Source of the DNA: Deltaproteobacteria bacterium
GTDB taxonomy: Bacteria; JAGRBM01; JAHCIT01
Assembly: GCA_026129095.1 (NCBI GenBank)
Contig: JAHCIT010000001.1
Location: 554,771-618,770, forward strand
DNA length: 64,000 bases
Direction of reading: 5' to 3'
Shown here in pieces: positions 52,330 to 61,567 of this stretch (position 1 is its first letter; each line of letters starts with the position of its first letter). A program made the position numbers and the translations under genes. The notes beneath the pieces are model-generated. The model did not search any database, was not told the DNA's origin, and was given only the letters and a program-made list of their open reading frames with translations.

Positions 52330-53202
52330 CTAGGGCCTTTTCAGGCAGCTATCAAGATAATCCGAAAGTTGGTCCTTCCAATGCCGAGGAGGCTGAGCGG
52401 GGAAAAACCGGCTCCATTTGTCCAGTGACAAAACAGACCACGCAGGCCGCCGGGCCGGAGCAGCGAATTCGGCTGACGACACCGGCACAACCCTCTTTGC
52501 ACGGATCAGTTCGCCCCGCTTTTGGGCTCCCTCCACAATTGCCTTGGCGAACTCATACCATGTGCAATTTCCCGATGCGGTCCAATGGAGCAGCCCCGTG
52601 ACGTCTGGCCGGCCGGGGAGCAGCCAGAGTGCACGAGCGAGGTCATGGCTCCACGTCGGCGCCCCCCGCTGGTCATCCACCACGCGAAGCTCGTCCTGTA
52701 TACGGGAACGGGCCAGGATTTTCTGTGGGAAATTGTTCTGTCCCGGTCCATAAACCCAGGACGTACGGACTACCACCGCGAGGGGATCGGCCTCACAAAC
52801 CCGCCGCTCACCTTCAGCCTTGGATCGTCCGTATTCACTCCGGGGGTTTACTGGATCATCCGGCTCATATGGCTGTGTGCCGTCACCACCAAACACATAG
52901 TCAGTGGACAGATGCACAAGACGAATTCCTGCCGACCTGCACAGTCGCGCGATCTGTCCGGGTGCTTCCGCATTGGCCCTCCAAGCGGTTTCCCTGTTGG
53001 TTTCGCAGGCGTCCACAGCCGTATAGGCCGCACAATTAAACAGGAGATCCGGACGAAACTCACTAATGACCGTTTTAACGGCACTATCACTGGTAATATC
53101 GAGTTGACCATGCGCGTATGCCATTACAGTCGTATTTTTTGGGGCCGTAGCAACAAGATCGCGGCCTACCTGTCCCCCCGCTCCCGTGATAAGAGCTCTC
53201 AC
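52330..53202 (-). CDS. rfbD: dTDP-4-dehydrorhamnose reductase
   Basis: A 290-residue short-chain reductase of the RmlD family. The Rossmann motif is ITGAGGQVGRDLV, STDYVFGGDGTQPY carries the conserved Thr/Asp/Tyr, and YGRSKAEGERRV the catalytic YxxxK. It reduces dTDP-4-keto-rhamnose to dTDP-rhamnose for envelope glycans. RmlA, RmlB and RmlC are not in this window. The end contains ARRPAWSVLSLDKW, also family-typical. Ends 3 bases from the RNase HI-like gene. Confidence 0.93.
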   Translation of the reverse strand: MRALITGAGGQVGRDLVATAPKNTTVMAYAHGQLDITSDSAVKTVISEFRPDLLFNCAAYTAVDACETNRETAWRANAEAPGQIARLCRSAGIRLVHLSTDYVFGGDGTQPYEPDDPVNPRSEYGRSKAEGERRVCEADPLAVVVRTSWVYGPGQNNFPQKILARSRIQDELRVVDDQRGAPTWSHDLARALWLLPGRPDVTGLLHWTASGNCTWYEFAKAIVEGAQKRGELIRAKRVVPVSSAEFAAPARRPAWSVLSLDKWSRFFPAQPPRHWKDQLSDYLDSCLKRP

Positions 53203-53205
53203 GAG

Positions 53206-53616
53206 TCACCGCACCCTGTTCCCGTCAATAGCTCTATTGGCAAGATCGTCAGCCTCACGGTTTTCTTCCCGGGGCACATGGCGAAATTCATAGGGGCTGA
53301 ATCCTGTGAGCAACTCGGCTGCCCGGTCCCGTAAAGGGCGCAGCCGGGGTTCCTTTACCTTCCAGCGCCCGAGTGTTTGCTCAACTACCAGCTTGCTGTC
53401 GGCACGGCAGCGTACGCCCTTGGCACCCAGTTCCTGTGCCTTTTCCAGTGCAAGAATAATCGCCTCATATTCAGCCTCGTTATTGGTACGGCAGTCACCA
53501 AGATAGGCCGCCACCTCTGCTACGATCCGGCCCTTTTCATCCTTGAGCACGGCGCCAGCTCCGGCAGGACCGGGATTTCCACGGGCCGCACCATCGGTAT
53601 AAATCGTTAAAATCAT
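53206..53616 (-). CDS. RNase HI-like protein
   Basis: A 136-residue protein of the RNase H fold, the short reverse-transcriptase-like type. The acidic residues are in [20 protein letters not shown] (Asp8), NNEAEYEAIILAL (Glu), RADSKLVVEQ (Asp) and EENREADDLAN (Asp). It should cleave the RNA strand of RNA-DNA hybrids; members of this subfamily are also found next to unrelated genes. I chose the ATG at 53616, which starts directly on strand 1; a frame open to 53664 adds no family-like residues. Confidence 0.9.
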   Translation of the reverse strand: MILTIYTDGAARGNPGPAGAGAVLKDEKGRIVAEVAAYLGDCRTNNEAEYEAIILALEKAQELGAKGVRCRADSKLVVEQTLGRWKVKEPRLRPLRDRAAELLTGFSPYEFRHVPREENREADDLANRAIDGNRVR

Positions 53617-53682
53617 CCGGCACCCCTGCGCGCCAACCAAAGTCCCTTGAAGGAGGCGTCCCATCCTGTAGAATTGCCAGTA

Positions 53683-54486
53683 ATGCTGAGCAAGTGGTCA
53701 CGGGTGGTCCTAGCCGTATCGGCACTCGCCCTGTTCGCCGGAATTTCGGGAATAAACCGCCGCTGGGCGGAGATCTATGCCGGAGAGCCGCCAGTTTCCT
53801 ATCTACTGCCCAAACCGGAACTGTTCCGGTATATTTCCCTCGGTTATGACAAGGCTGTAGCCAGCGCAATGTTTACCCATCTTGTAGGGGCAATATCATG
53901 GGGTGTACAGCCTGAAGCTTACACCCAATGGGTGTACAACACCGTCAGAATCATCAACCTTCTGGACCCCCAGTTCTATACGCCATATGTGGTTGGCGGC
54001 TATTTCCTCAGGGCACAAGAGGGCAACGGACCGGATCTCGCCTTACAGCTGTTTGCCAGTGCATCCACAGTAACAGACCTGTTCGAGCCATTCCTGATGA
54101 CGGCCATGATCTACTATTTCGAGAAAAGGGATCTCGAAAATGCAGCCAAATGGTTTGAGCTCGGTAGCAAAAAGCCCAACGCTCCTGATTATGCAGGCCG
54201 AATCGCCGCCGGTATACGTTACAAATCTGATCCTCGGGCAGCGATGGAACTCATCCTGGATGCCTATTGCTCAACCCCGATGCCCTTCTGGAAGGAGCGT
54301 TATGCCTATGAGTTCCTGGCCTATTTCGAGAAATCCGACATGTCTCCACAGGAACGCACAGCCCTGATTCAGGAGTTTATAAACCGCCTCATGGCCCCCA
54401 CATGCGCTCTTCCCGGTGACACGCCAAGCATGGACTGGCTGACTCCCGAGTTGCGACAGGAAATAAGGCGGGTAATGGGACAATGA
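53683..54486 (+). CDS. TPR-like membrane-anchored protein, ABC exporter partner
   Basis: A 267-residue protein with one N-terminal membrane helix (SRVVLAVSALALFAGISG). The rest is helical with TPR-like pairs (YFEKRDLENAAKWFELGS; KERYAYEFLAYFEKS). No enzyme motif is seen. Its stop overlaps the ABC ATPase start (ATGA), so it is translationally coupled and likely works with the exporter. The ATG at 53683 is used; in-frame TTG codons at 53647 and 53674 are less likely. Similar trios occur in deltaproteobacterial genomes (recalled). Confidence 0.75.
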   Translation: MLSKWSRVVLAVSALALFAGISGINRRWAEIYAGEPPVSYLLPKPELFRYISLGYDKAVASAMFTHLVGAISWGVQPEAYTQWVYNTVRIINLLDPQFYTPYVVGGYFLRAQEGNGPDLALQLFASASTVTDLFEPFLMTAMIYYFEKRDLENAAKWFELGSKKPNAPDYAGRIAAGIRYKSDPRAAMELILDAYCSTPMPFWKERYAYEFLAYFEKSDMSPQERTALIQEFINRLMAPTCALPGDTPSMDWLTPELRQEIRRVMGQ

Positions 54487-55451
54487 CTGAAATAATCTGT
54501 AATCAAGAACCGGTAATAACCGTGGAAGGACTTTCCAAGACTTTCCATACCGGTTTCTGGATGCGTCCCAAAAAAATCCTGAGTGATGTTTCCTTCGCCG
54601 TACGAACAGGAGAATGCGTCGGTTTCCTCGGCCCAAACGGAGCCGGAAAGACAACGACTCTCAAATGCATTCTTGGGCTCCTTGCTTATGAGCACGGAGA
54701 AATACGGATTTTCGGTCAGGATGCGCGTAAAGCTTCTGCCCGGTCGCGCATTGGATATATGCCGGATAATCCCTATTTCTATGACCACCTGAAAGGCGAT
54801 GAGTTTCTGGATTTGGCAGGCCGGCTTCATTCGATTCCAGGCACCGATCGCAAGCGGCGCATCAGCGAGCTCATGGAACTGGTCGGGCTCCCGCATGCCC
54901 GCCGACTTGAACTTCGTAAGTACTCGAAGGGGATGCTGCAGCGAATCGGCATTGCCCAGGCGCTTATCAATGATCCTGATATCGCCATTTTTGACGAACC
55001 AATGGAAGGCCTTGATCCGATTGGCCGCAAGGAAGTGCGCGACCTCCTCCGGAACCTGAACCGCGAACGGGGGAAAACCATATTTTTCAGCACCCACATT
55101 CTTCCGGATATCGAGGTGATCTGTGACCGGGTAATCGTCATCGCAGGAGGAGCACTGCAGGGCTCGGGTTCGCTTGCCGAACTGCTTCCGCCTGGAATCC
55201 GGTCATGGGAAGTCGTGTTTCGCTCTACGGAGGAAGCTGCAGGCAAGCTTTCAGTCGGCGCACAACCAGATTTATCGCGGCCCGGGCTCTGGATCAGTCA
55301 CAGTCGCTCCGAGGAAGACCTCAACCGTCTTCTATCTTCCTTGCAGTCTTCGTCAGAAGCCCAGATCATATCCGTCACGCCCGTGCGAGCACATATTGAG
55401 GACATTTTCTACGAGCGGTTTGGCAACCGGCCGCAGGGGGCGGCCTCATGA
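54483..55451 (+). CDS. ABC transporter ATP-binding protein
   Basis: A 322-residue ATPase. Walker A is GPNGAGKTT (50-58), the signature YSKGMLQRIG, and Walker B AIFDEPMEGLDP. It resembles ABC-2 type exporter ATPases with a C-terminal extension (about residues 235-322) that has no recognised fold. The gene sits between the TPR-like protein and the permease, overlapping each by 4 bases. The exported substrate cannot be read from sequence. Confidence 0.95.
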   Translation: MTEIICNQEPVITVEGLSKTFHTGFWMRPKKILSDVSFAVRTGECVGFLGPNGAGKTTTLKCILGLLAYEHGEIRIFGQDARKASARSRIGYMPDNPYFYDHLKGDEFLDLAGRLHSIPGTDRKRRISELMELVGLPHARRLELRKYSKGMLQRIGIAQALINDPDIAIFDEPMEGLDPIGRKEVRDLLRNLNRERGKTIFFSTHILPDIEVICDRVIVIAGGALQGSGSLAELLPPGIRSWEVVFRSTEEAAGKLSVGAQPDLSRPGLWISHSRSEEDLNRLLSSLQSSSEAQIISVTPVRAHIEDIFYERFGNRPQGAAS

Positions 55452-56224
55452 TCGGACGAATCTGGGCTATAGGCCTCAATACTTTAAGGGAACTGGTGCG
55501 AGACCGGGTGCTCGCCGTGGCGCTATTCTTTGGCATTGCTATCACGATTTTCGCAGGTGTTGTTGCAGCCAAGACGCCGTTGAACTGGGGAGAAGTGGTG
55601 GTGAACGTCGCCCTTGGCGGTATGAACTTTTCACTTGTCTTCATTGCGATCATCATCAGCGTGACGCTGCTGTCCAAAGAAATCGAAAAGAAAACGGTCT
55701 TTACGATTCTGACGAAACCCTTGTCCCGAGCCGAATTCCTCCTGGGCAAATTCTTAGGCATGGCCCTTACGCTGCTGGCTGCCCTGCTGATCATGACGGT
55801 AGTAGTAAAGTGGCTTTGCTGGCGCTCTGCCTGGCCGCTTCAGCCAGTATTCTACCAGGCTGTGGCCAGCATTTATGGCGAGCTGATCGTCGTGGCTTCT
55901 GTGGCCCTGCTGTTTTCGTCGTTTTCGACTCCGTACGTGTCGGGGCTTTTGACTCTTGGCGTCTGGATTGCCGGAACCCTTGCCGGAATCGTCAATAAAA
56001 TGGTGGTCGGGCCTGAAGATATGGATCTGTCCACCCTCCAGGCTATCAAGACGGTCTATCTGTTTCTGCCCGACTTTACCCGCCTCAACCTGAAGGACCG
56101 GGTTCCATACAATCTGCCCCCTCCGGACGACTATTTTCTGTACGCCCCGCTATTTGTCTGCATGTGGACAGCATCCTTGCTGACGGCAGCAATCCTTCTA
56201 TTTGACCGCCGGGATCTGAAATAG
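55448..56224 (+). CDS. ABC-2 type transporter permease
   Basis: A 258-residue membrane protein with about six hydrophobic segments, for example GIWAIGLNTL-like entry RIWAIGLNTLRELV, VNVALGGMNFSLVFIAIIIS, LLAALLIMTVVVKWLC and PLFVCMWTASLLTAAILLF. EIEKKTVFTILTKPLSRAEFLLGKF is typical of the ABC-2 family's first cytoplasmic loop. It is the membrane half of the exporter with the preceding ATPase. Its stop abuts the stop of the convergent OmpA-like gene. Confidence 0.9.
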   Translation: MIGRIWAIGLNTLRELVRDRVLAVALFFGIAITIFAGVVAAKTPLNWGEVVVNVALGGMNFSLVFIAIIISVTLLSKEIEKKTVFTILTKPLSRAEFLLGKFLGMALTLLAALLIMTVVVKWLCWRSAWPLQPVFYQAVASIYGELIVVASVALLFSSFSTPYVSGLLTLGVWIAGTLAGIVNKMVVGPEDMDLSTLQAIKTVYLFLPDFTRLNLKDRVPYNLPPPDDYFLYAPLFVCMWTASLLTAAILLFDRRDLK

Positions 56225-57061
56225 TCAGGGCACGAACACGAGCTCGAAACCCGCCGATCGCGGTCCATGACCGGAATCCAGCATCTTTTCATCTACTATG
56301 ATCCGGCTGGCATCCACTCCCCGTGAAACGAGATAGTTTTTGATACTCATTGCCCGCCGGTTCGCGTTGCGCTGAGCCAGCTCCGGGTTGTCAGTTTCAT
56401 CGGAACTGGCCTTGACGATGACTTTCAGTATACGTGGCCGTTTCCCCATCAACAGTACGAGCCGGTCAAGCGGCGGGTAAGCCGATGGTGGCAGCGCGGT
56501 CTGCCCTTCGCCGAAGGAGATAATCTCCTTAAGTGGCTGAATCCGGAGGTCAGATGACCTGTAGCCTGCATCGGCAGCCAGTGCCTCATACATCAATGCC
56601 GCTGGCGGTACAACGGGGGCCGGGTCAGATGAAACCGGCGGCGGAGAAGTATCGGGAGATTTTGCGGCTTCGGGAGACTTCCCTGCCACCGGAACAGGAG
56701 CAGCCGGAACCAGCGGATTCAGGCGAAGTGTCAGCCGTGCACGCCGACGCTCTTTGATATTTATGTTGTCATAAAGACCTGTAATGAACCCATCAGCCAT
56801 CACGCGTATCCGGTAGTCGCCAGGTGCCATTACGACAGAAAAATCTCCACTTTGAGGATCCACTGGAATCACGCGGGCGGTTTCCGAAGGTACCGAAAGT
56901 GATTCAATCTGAAGACGGGCCCCTGGAAGTGGCTCATCCGTCACCCCATGCAGAACCTTTCCGGTAAGCTCTCCAGTAGCCGGAGCCATTTCCTGGGCAT
57001 GAACTCCGGCAGAAATAGAGGCGGCCACCAATAGGGTTGCCAATGCCATTTTTCGGATCAT
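56225..57061 (-). CDS. OmpA-like C-terminal domain protein with CarboxypepD-like domain
   Basis: A 278-residue secreted protein. A signal peptide (ATLLVAASISAGVHAQE) precedes a beta-sandwich (GELTGKVLHGVTDEPLPGARLQIES), as in carboxypeptidase regulatory-like domains. A Pro/Ala-rich linker (about 118-152) leads to an OmpA-type domain: EIISFGEGQTALPPSAYPPLDRL, VIVKASSDETDNPELAQRNANRRAMSIKNYLVSRGV (across 212-248). The latter resembles peptidoglycan-binding OmpA C-domains, but the usual TDxxG is altered to SSDET. It overlaps the nitroreductase gene by 4 bases. Confidence 0.82.
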   Translation of the reverse strand: MIRKMALATLLVAASISAGVHAQEMAPATGELTGKVLHGVTDEPLPGARLQIESLSVPSETARVIPVDPQSGDFSVVMAPGDYRIRVMADGFITGLYDNINIKERRRARLTLRLNPLVPAAPVPVAGKSPEAAKSPDTSPPPVSSDPAPVVPPAALMYEALAADAGYRSSDLRIQPLKEIISFGEGQTALPPSAYPPLDRLVLLMGKRPRILKVIVKASSDETDNPELAQRNANRRAMSIKNYLVSRGVDASRIIVDEKMLDSGHGPRSAGFELVFVP

Positions 57062-57726
57062 GAAGATTTCCTCCCGTGCCGGAAGCGATTGTGAACTACC
57101 ATGTAGTCCCGTGCAGTTCCTGCACGGCGATCCAGCCGCTCGCGCAAGCGATGATAGTATTCATGAAAGTCACTTATGACAGAAATACCAAAAACTTCTT
57201 CGCCCGTCAGCCCCGGATAACCGACAGCAAGAGCCGCGACCACCCGCCACCCTTCCCGTGCGGAAAGAACGCGTTTTACCTCCCGCCCATCAAACCCCAG
57301 CACCGGGCACGAGCCCAATCCGTGTGTTTGCGCGGATGATGCAATTCGTTCCAGCGCCTGTATCAGGTCGAATCTCTCGCCGTCGATCGACCGGAGACGG
57401 TCCACCATAGCCTGACGTGACAGGGCCATGATGATGAGCGGTGCCGACCGGACCCAGAAGTTGATCCGGTTCAATCCCTTGCAAAGGGCATCTCCAAGCT
57501 CTGCTCGCAGACCAGGATCAGAAACAAACACCAGCCGTTCCCGTGCCGGATCTCCTACACGCGGACCAGCCATTGCTGCCCGCTCCATGTCCGAAACCGC
57601 CCGGTCAGGTACCGGATCGGGCTTAAACGTGCGCATGAGGCCCCGGCCGGACCACTGCGAAAGCAGAAGCCCCGCAAGGTCGTCGGTGGGCGGATGCTCT
57701 GGCATACCCCATTGTGTCCAGCGCAT
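57058..57726 (-). CDS. Nitroreductase family protein
   Basis: A 222-residue FMN-binding-type protein. RGLMRTFKPDPVPDRAVSDMERAA (about 21-44) is the N-terminal signature of the nitroreductase fold, and HGLGSCPVLGFDGREVKRVL and RVVAALAVGYPG match its central part. Such enzymes reduce nitro compounds, flavins or other substrates. I chose the ATG at 57726; the next, at 57705, is also credible. The upstream part of the longer frame (to 57849) overlaps the divergent TgpA-like gene and looks unlike protein. It overlaps the OmpA-like gene by 4 bases. Confidence 0.8.
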   Translation of the reverse strand: MRWTQWGMPEHPPTDDLAGLLLSQWSGRGLMRTFKPDPVPDRAVSDMERAAMAGPRVGDPARERLVFVSDPGLRAELGDALCKGLNRINFWVRSAPLIIMALSRQAMVDRLRSIDGERFDLIQALERIASSAQTHGLGSCPVLGFDGREVKRVLSAREGWRVVAALAVGYPGLTGEEVFGISVISDFHEYYHRLRERLDRRAGTARDYMVVHNRFRHGRKSS

Positions 57727-57782
57727 GGGGGGTACAGTCAACTTGTGATTGATGCACTGGAACTGGTTTCCGTTCACACTGG

Positions 57783-59945
57783 ATGACAGCCATGCAGTAT
57801 GCAGTCGCCCCAGCATCCGACCCGTTTGACCGGATTCGGCACTGGTCAATCACAATACTGGTGATAATTTCACAGATTCTGCTGGTATGGGCAGATCCCA
57901 CAGCTCGGCCATTTCATCTGGCAGTACTGGGAGCGGCTGTTCTGGGGCTGGTTCTTCCCGAACGGCAGCGGCTTTCTATCCCGGTCGCTTTCTGGAATAC
58001 CGCCGTCGTACTTATGCTGGCCGGTGCCGTGCTCTGGATCCGTCAGGATCCCGTCATGCTATTCGAGGTGCTGCTCTATTTCCTCGAACTGCTGCTGGTC
58101 GTAAAGCTTTTCTCGCGCCGCCAGTCCCGGGATTATTGGCAGATCGTTGTGGCTGCCTATTTCATTCTTATTGCTGGCGTCATGGCCATGGCATCCGTGT
58201 GGACAATGGTGCTGCTCGTCGTGGTGCTCGGCTTCATTGTCATGGCATTGGTGGCAGATACGGCTGCCGAACCTGCGGCTGTTTCCGGCAACTTTGATCA
58301 GCCGGTGCTTGCCGGAGAAGGAGATCCGGCTGGCGATCTCCGGACCGGAACGGTGCTCACTCTCACCGTTACCATTGTGGTTGCTGCAGCCACATTCGTT
58401 GCAATTCCACGCCTTTCAAGAGCCATGTTCGACATAGGCATGTTCCGAACCGGTGGAGGAACCCGGTCCGGATTTTCTGGACAGGTAGACCTGGCTCAGC
58501 GTGGCGAAATTGGACTTGATCCTTCAGTCGTCGGCCGTCTTCGTATCCAGCCAGTTGGCGACGGCCTGCCGGACGAAATGTTCTATGTAGTTGGAAGACG
58601 GCTTGACCATTTCGATGGGATATTGTGGTACGCCGATGACTCCAATGCGACTCCGGTTTACCCAAGCCGTGGTGGAATCCTCTGGCTCCGGCCTGAATGG
58701 CCGGACCAGCGCGCCCGCCGCTACGAAATCCTCCTGAAGCCGATTGGACAGCCGTTCCTTCCCCACTTGGAGCGGACGATCGCCATCCGCTTTGCTCATC
58801 CGGTGCAACTGGCCACTAGCTATCCGCAAAGCAACGTCATTTTGGCTCCAATTCCATCCCAACCCATCCGTTATGATGGATGGTTCACGGACCTCCCGAT
58901 GACTGACACCAGTCGGGCCGACCCGGTAACCTACCTGACAGCTATTCCGGAGACGATTGACCCCCGAGTGAAGTTACTGGCCGCGTCGCTGGCTGCCGGA
59001 AATCCAGGCACCCGTGAAACCATCCGGCGCATTGATCAGCATCTCCGTGCTACCGGGTTTCATTACTCACTTGAACGGCCAGCCACTGGTTCGGAAGATA
59101 TCGTCGCTTCATTCCTGTTCGATTCGAAGCAGGGCCATTGTGAGTATTTCGCCTCCGCTGCTGCCCTGCTGGCCAGACTGAATGGCATTCCGGCACGCGT
59201 AGTAACCGGCTTCCTCGTGCGCGAAAGAGCGAGCGAAGACGAATGGCTTATTCGCATGCAGAATGCTCATGCCTGGGTGGAATATTTGGATCCTGTTTCG
59301 GGCTGGAATCGGCTGGACCCATCACCACGGGATCCGGGTATTGAACTGGCGGCACAAACACGATGGTGGCTTTCACTCCAAACACTCATCGGGCGTATCG
59401 AGTTCTGGTGGCACGACAAGGTGATAGACTTTGAGCAGGCTGACCAGTTCAGGATGCTGAAAGCCCTTCTGGACCAGCTAAACAGGATAGGCCATCGGGA
59501 AAACAAAACCGCAAGGACAGAGAATCAGGCCGAGACGGGAAGCTCCACAAGCATCCGGGATAATCTTGGCTGGGCTGTCGCGGCCATCATGGCCTTTGTC
59601 CTTATTGGTGCAGGATATTCTTCAGCAATCCGCCGGAAAAGGGCCCGTCAGAAGCACCCTGCAACCGGATACTATCTCCAGCTTGCCGCAGTTCTTGGAA
59701 TCAATGACCCCGAGGACGGTGGAATTCCCGCCGGGAAGGCAGTGTCTGATGCCGTTGACCGCCGGAAACTTACTCCAGCCCAGCGGGAGCGGATCCGCCT
59801 CTGGGTAGAAATGTACCACCAGGGCCGGTTTGGCCATATCGAAGGAAAACCTGGCGTCAAGCAGCTTGGTCTTCTGACCAGCGAATTAATAGCATCCCTG
59901 AGCATGCCGGAATCACCGGCGAACCCCGAGCACAAAGAGTCATGA
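57783..59945 (+). CDS. TgpA-like transglutaminase membrane protein (DUF3488)
   Basis: A 720-residue inner-membrane protein. The first 200 residues have six or more membrane helices (DUF3488-type). A periplasmic region follows, then the transglutaminase core with GHCEYFASA (Cys453), NAHAWVEYL (His496) and NRLDPSP (Asp512), a complete catalytic triad. A further membrane segment lies near 590-611, with a cytoplasmic tail. TgpA of Pseudomonas is essential and periplasmic in activity, though its substrate is unknown. The usual partners (MoxR AAA ATPase and DUF58) are absent next to it; its neighbour is a divergent nitroreductase gene. Confidence 0.93.
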   Translation: MTAMQYAVAPASDPFDRIRHWSITILVIISQILLVWADPTARPFHLAVLGAAVLGLVLPERQRLSIPVAFWNTAVVLMLAGAVLWIRQDPVMLFEVLLYFLELLLVVKLFSRRQSRDYWQIVVAAYFILIAGVMAMASVWTMVLLVVVLGFIVMALVADTAAEPAAVSGNFDQPVLAGEGDPAGDLRTGTVLTLTVTIVVAAATFVAIPRLSRAMFDIGMFRTGGGTRSGFSGQVDLAQRGEIGLDPSVVGRLRIQPVGDGLPDEMFYVVGRRLDHFDGILWYADDSNATPVYPSRGGILWLRPEWPDQRARRYEILLKPIGQPFLPHLERTIAIRFAHPVQLATSYPQSNVILAPIPSQPIRYDGWFTDLPMTDTSRADPVTYLTAIPETIDPRVKLLAASLAAGNPGTRETIRRIDQHLRATGFHYSLERPATGSEDIVASFLFDSKQGHCEYFASAAALLARLNGIPARVVTGFLVRERASEDEWLIRMQNAHAWVEYLDPVSGWNRLDPSPRDPGIELAAQTRWWLSLQTLIGRIEFWWHDKVIDFEQADQFRMLKALLDQLNRIGHRENKTARTENQAETGSSTSIRDNLGWAVAAIMAFVLIGAGYSSAIRRKRARQKHPATGYYLQLAAVLGINDPEDGGIPAGKAVSDAVDRRKLTPAQRERIRLWVEMYHQGRFGHIEGKPGVKQLGLLTSELIASLSMPESPANPEHKES

Positions 59946-61475
59946 CGAAGATGGTCCGGCGGTTCCTGTCGGCACATGTTCCGGCAACGCACCAATCCCG
60001 GCCTTGATTCCTGTCACCTTATAGACCGATACGGCCTGCTGCTTTCCCTTGAGCTGAAGATCGCCTGCGTGCTCGGCATCAACAAGATGCTTCACCTTCT
60101 CATACGTAGAACCGCTTATGGCAATCTCCCCACGGCGCGCCTGACCTTCCAGTCGAGCAGCTGTGTTCACGCCATCGCCGATCGCCGTATAATCATAGCG
60201 CTCCTCGGTTCCTATATTCCCCACAACCACTTCGGCAGTATTGATACCAATTCCTACTTCCACCGGCTTCCAGCCCCATTCGATACGCAGCACATTTTCT
60301 GCATTTACTGCATCACGGATCCGGAGTGCGGCTCGAACAGCCCGCTCGGCGTGGTCGTCAAAATAGATCGGGGCGCCAAACAGCGCCATCACGCAGTCAC
60401 CGATAAACTTGTCCAGCGTGCCCAGTTCATCACCAATAATGGCAGCCATCAGTTTGAAATACTTGTTCAGGATATTAACCACATCGCGGGGATTCATCTC
60501 TTCGGACATTGTGGTGAACCCGCGAATATCAACGAACATGACCGTCACGGCCTGGCTTTTCCCCCCCAGTTGAAGCTGTGTCGGGTTGGAAAGCACCTGG
60601 TCCAGCAGGCCCTTGGATACATACCGGCCGAGGGCATTTGTCTCCTGTTCCTTACGGAGCAGTTTCGCCGCCATCCGGTTGAATGCATGCGTGATTGCGC
60701 CAATTTCATCCGAGGTCGTTACCGGCGTCACGTAGTCGAGCTTGCCCCGGCCGACAATTTCGATTCCGCTCTTGAGAGTGGATAGCGGATTAACCAGCAA
60801 CCGGGCGACCAGCATCGTGAGCATGACACCGAGAATGAAGATCGGCAGCGCAACCAGCGATACCCGGCGCGCACTTTCGACGAATGCCAGCCGTATCTGA
60901 TGCTCAAGGTTTACCAGAACCACAAGTCCGCCAATGGTGCGGTTCTTGAAGCTGACAGGAACCCATATCTGGCGCGTGCTTAGAATTTTCGTCAGGGCTG
61001 GCTGGTCTGTAACTTGAAATGGCTGACGGGTAACCGGATCAAAGTAGCGCTCGCCCGCATAGTTAATTTCAAGGGCTGACAGCACTCTTGCCTCATGATC
61101 AATAAAGAATGCCCCCACTACCTCCGGACGGCTTCGGAACACATCGAGCGCATCGCCCATGATAAGATCGTCCTGGATAAGGATAGATTCCTTTGCATAC
61201 TTGGCCACCGTCTCCGACAGTGCGAGAAACGATTTTTCCTGTGCATTTTCGATCGATGCCTTTTCCTGAAAAAGCAGGACACCCGCAACCGATCCCACAG
61301 CAAGCACCAGAATGCCGACAACCAGCGTCTCAAGCTTGAGCAGCAGGGTAGCCCGTTGCCGGAACTCAGTCTCGGCCTGAACGCCTGGAGATACATTACC
61401 GGATGGCCGCACCGGACGGGCAACCGGCTTTGCCGGTGAATTTGCTTTTACTGTGGCAGGCTTGGCCGTGCTCAT
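59940..61475 (-). CDS. Class III adenylate cyclase with HAMP and periplasmic sensor domain
   Basis: A 511-residue signal protein. A basic N-terminus is followed by a membrane helix (about 48-70), a periplasmic domain (71-205), a second helix (206-228), a HAMP linker (228-280) and a cyclase domain. Metal ligands Asp316 (FVDIRGF) and Asp360 (IGDCVMALF), Lys356 (TLDKFIGD) and RYDYTAIGDGVNTAARLEG are intact; the Lys/Asp pair points to ATP as substrate. It should make cyclic AMP in response to an external signal. No effector gene is adjacent. It is convergent with the TgpA-like gene, whose stop abuts its own. Confidence 0.93.
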   Translation of the reverse strand: MSTAKPATVKANSPAKPVARPVRPSGNVSPGVQAETEFRQRATLLLKLETLVVGILVLAVGSVAGVLLFQEKASIENAQEKSFLALSETVAKYAKESILIQDDLIMGDALDVFRSRPEVVGAFFIDHEARVLSALEINYAGERYFDPVTRQPFQVTDQPALTKILSTRQIWVPVSFKNRTIGGLVVLVNLEHQIRLAFVESARRVSLVALPIFILGVMLTMLVARLLVNPLSTLKSGIEIVGRGKLDYVTPVTTSDEIGAITHAFNRMAAKLLRKEQETNALGRYVSKGLLDQVLSNPTQLQLGGKSQAVTVMFVDIRGFTTMSEEMNPRDVVNILNKYFKLMAAIIGDELGTLDKFIGDCVMALFGAPIYFDDHAERAVRAALRIRDAVNAENVLRIEWGWKPVEVGIGINTAEVVVGNIGTEERYDYTAIGDGVNTAARLEGQARRGEIAISGSTYEKVKHLVDAEHAGDLQLKGKQQAVSVYKVTGIKAGIGALPEHVPTGTAGPSSS

Positions 61476-61567
61476 GCCGGACTTATTTCCACAATCTGGC
61501 CCATTGTTCCACCAAGAGGCATGGATTGATTAAACCCGATCCTGAGCAGTGGTTCAATGCCTTCATG

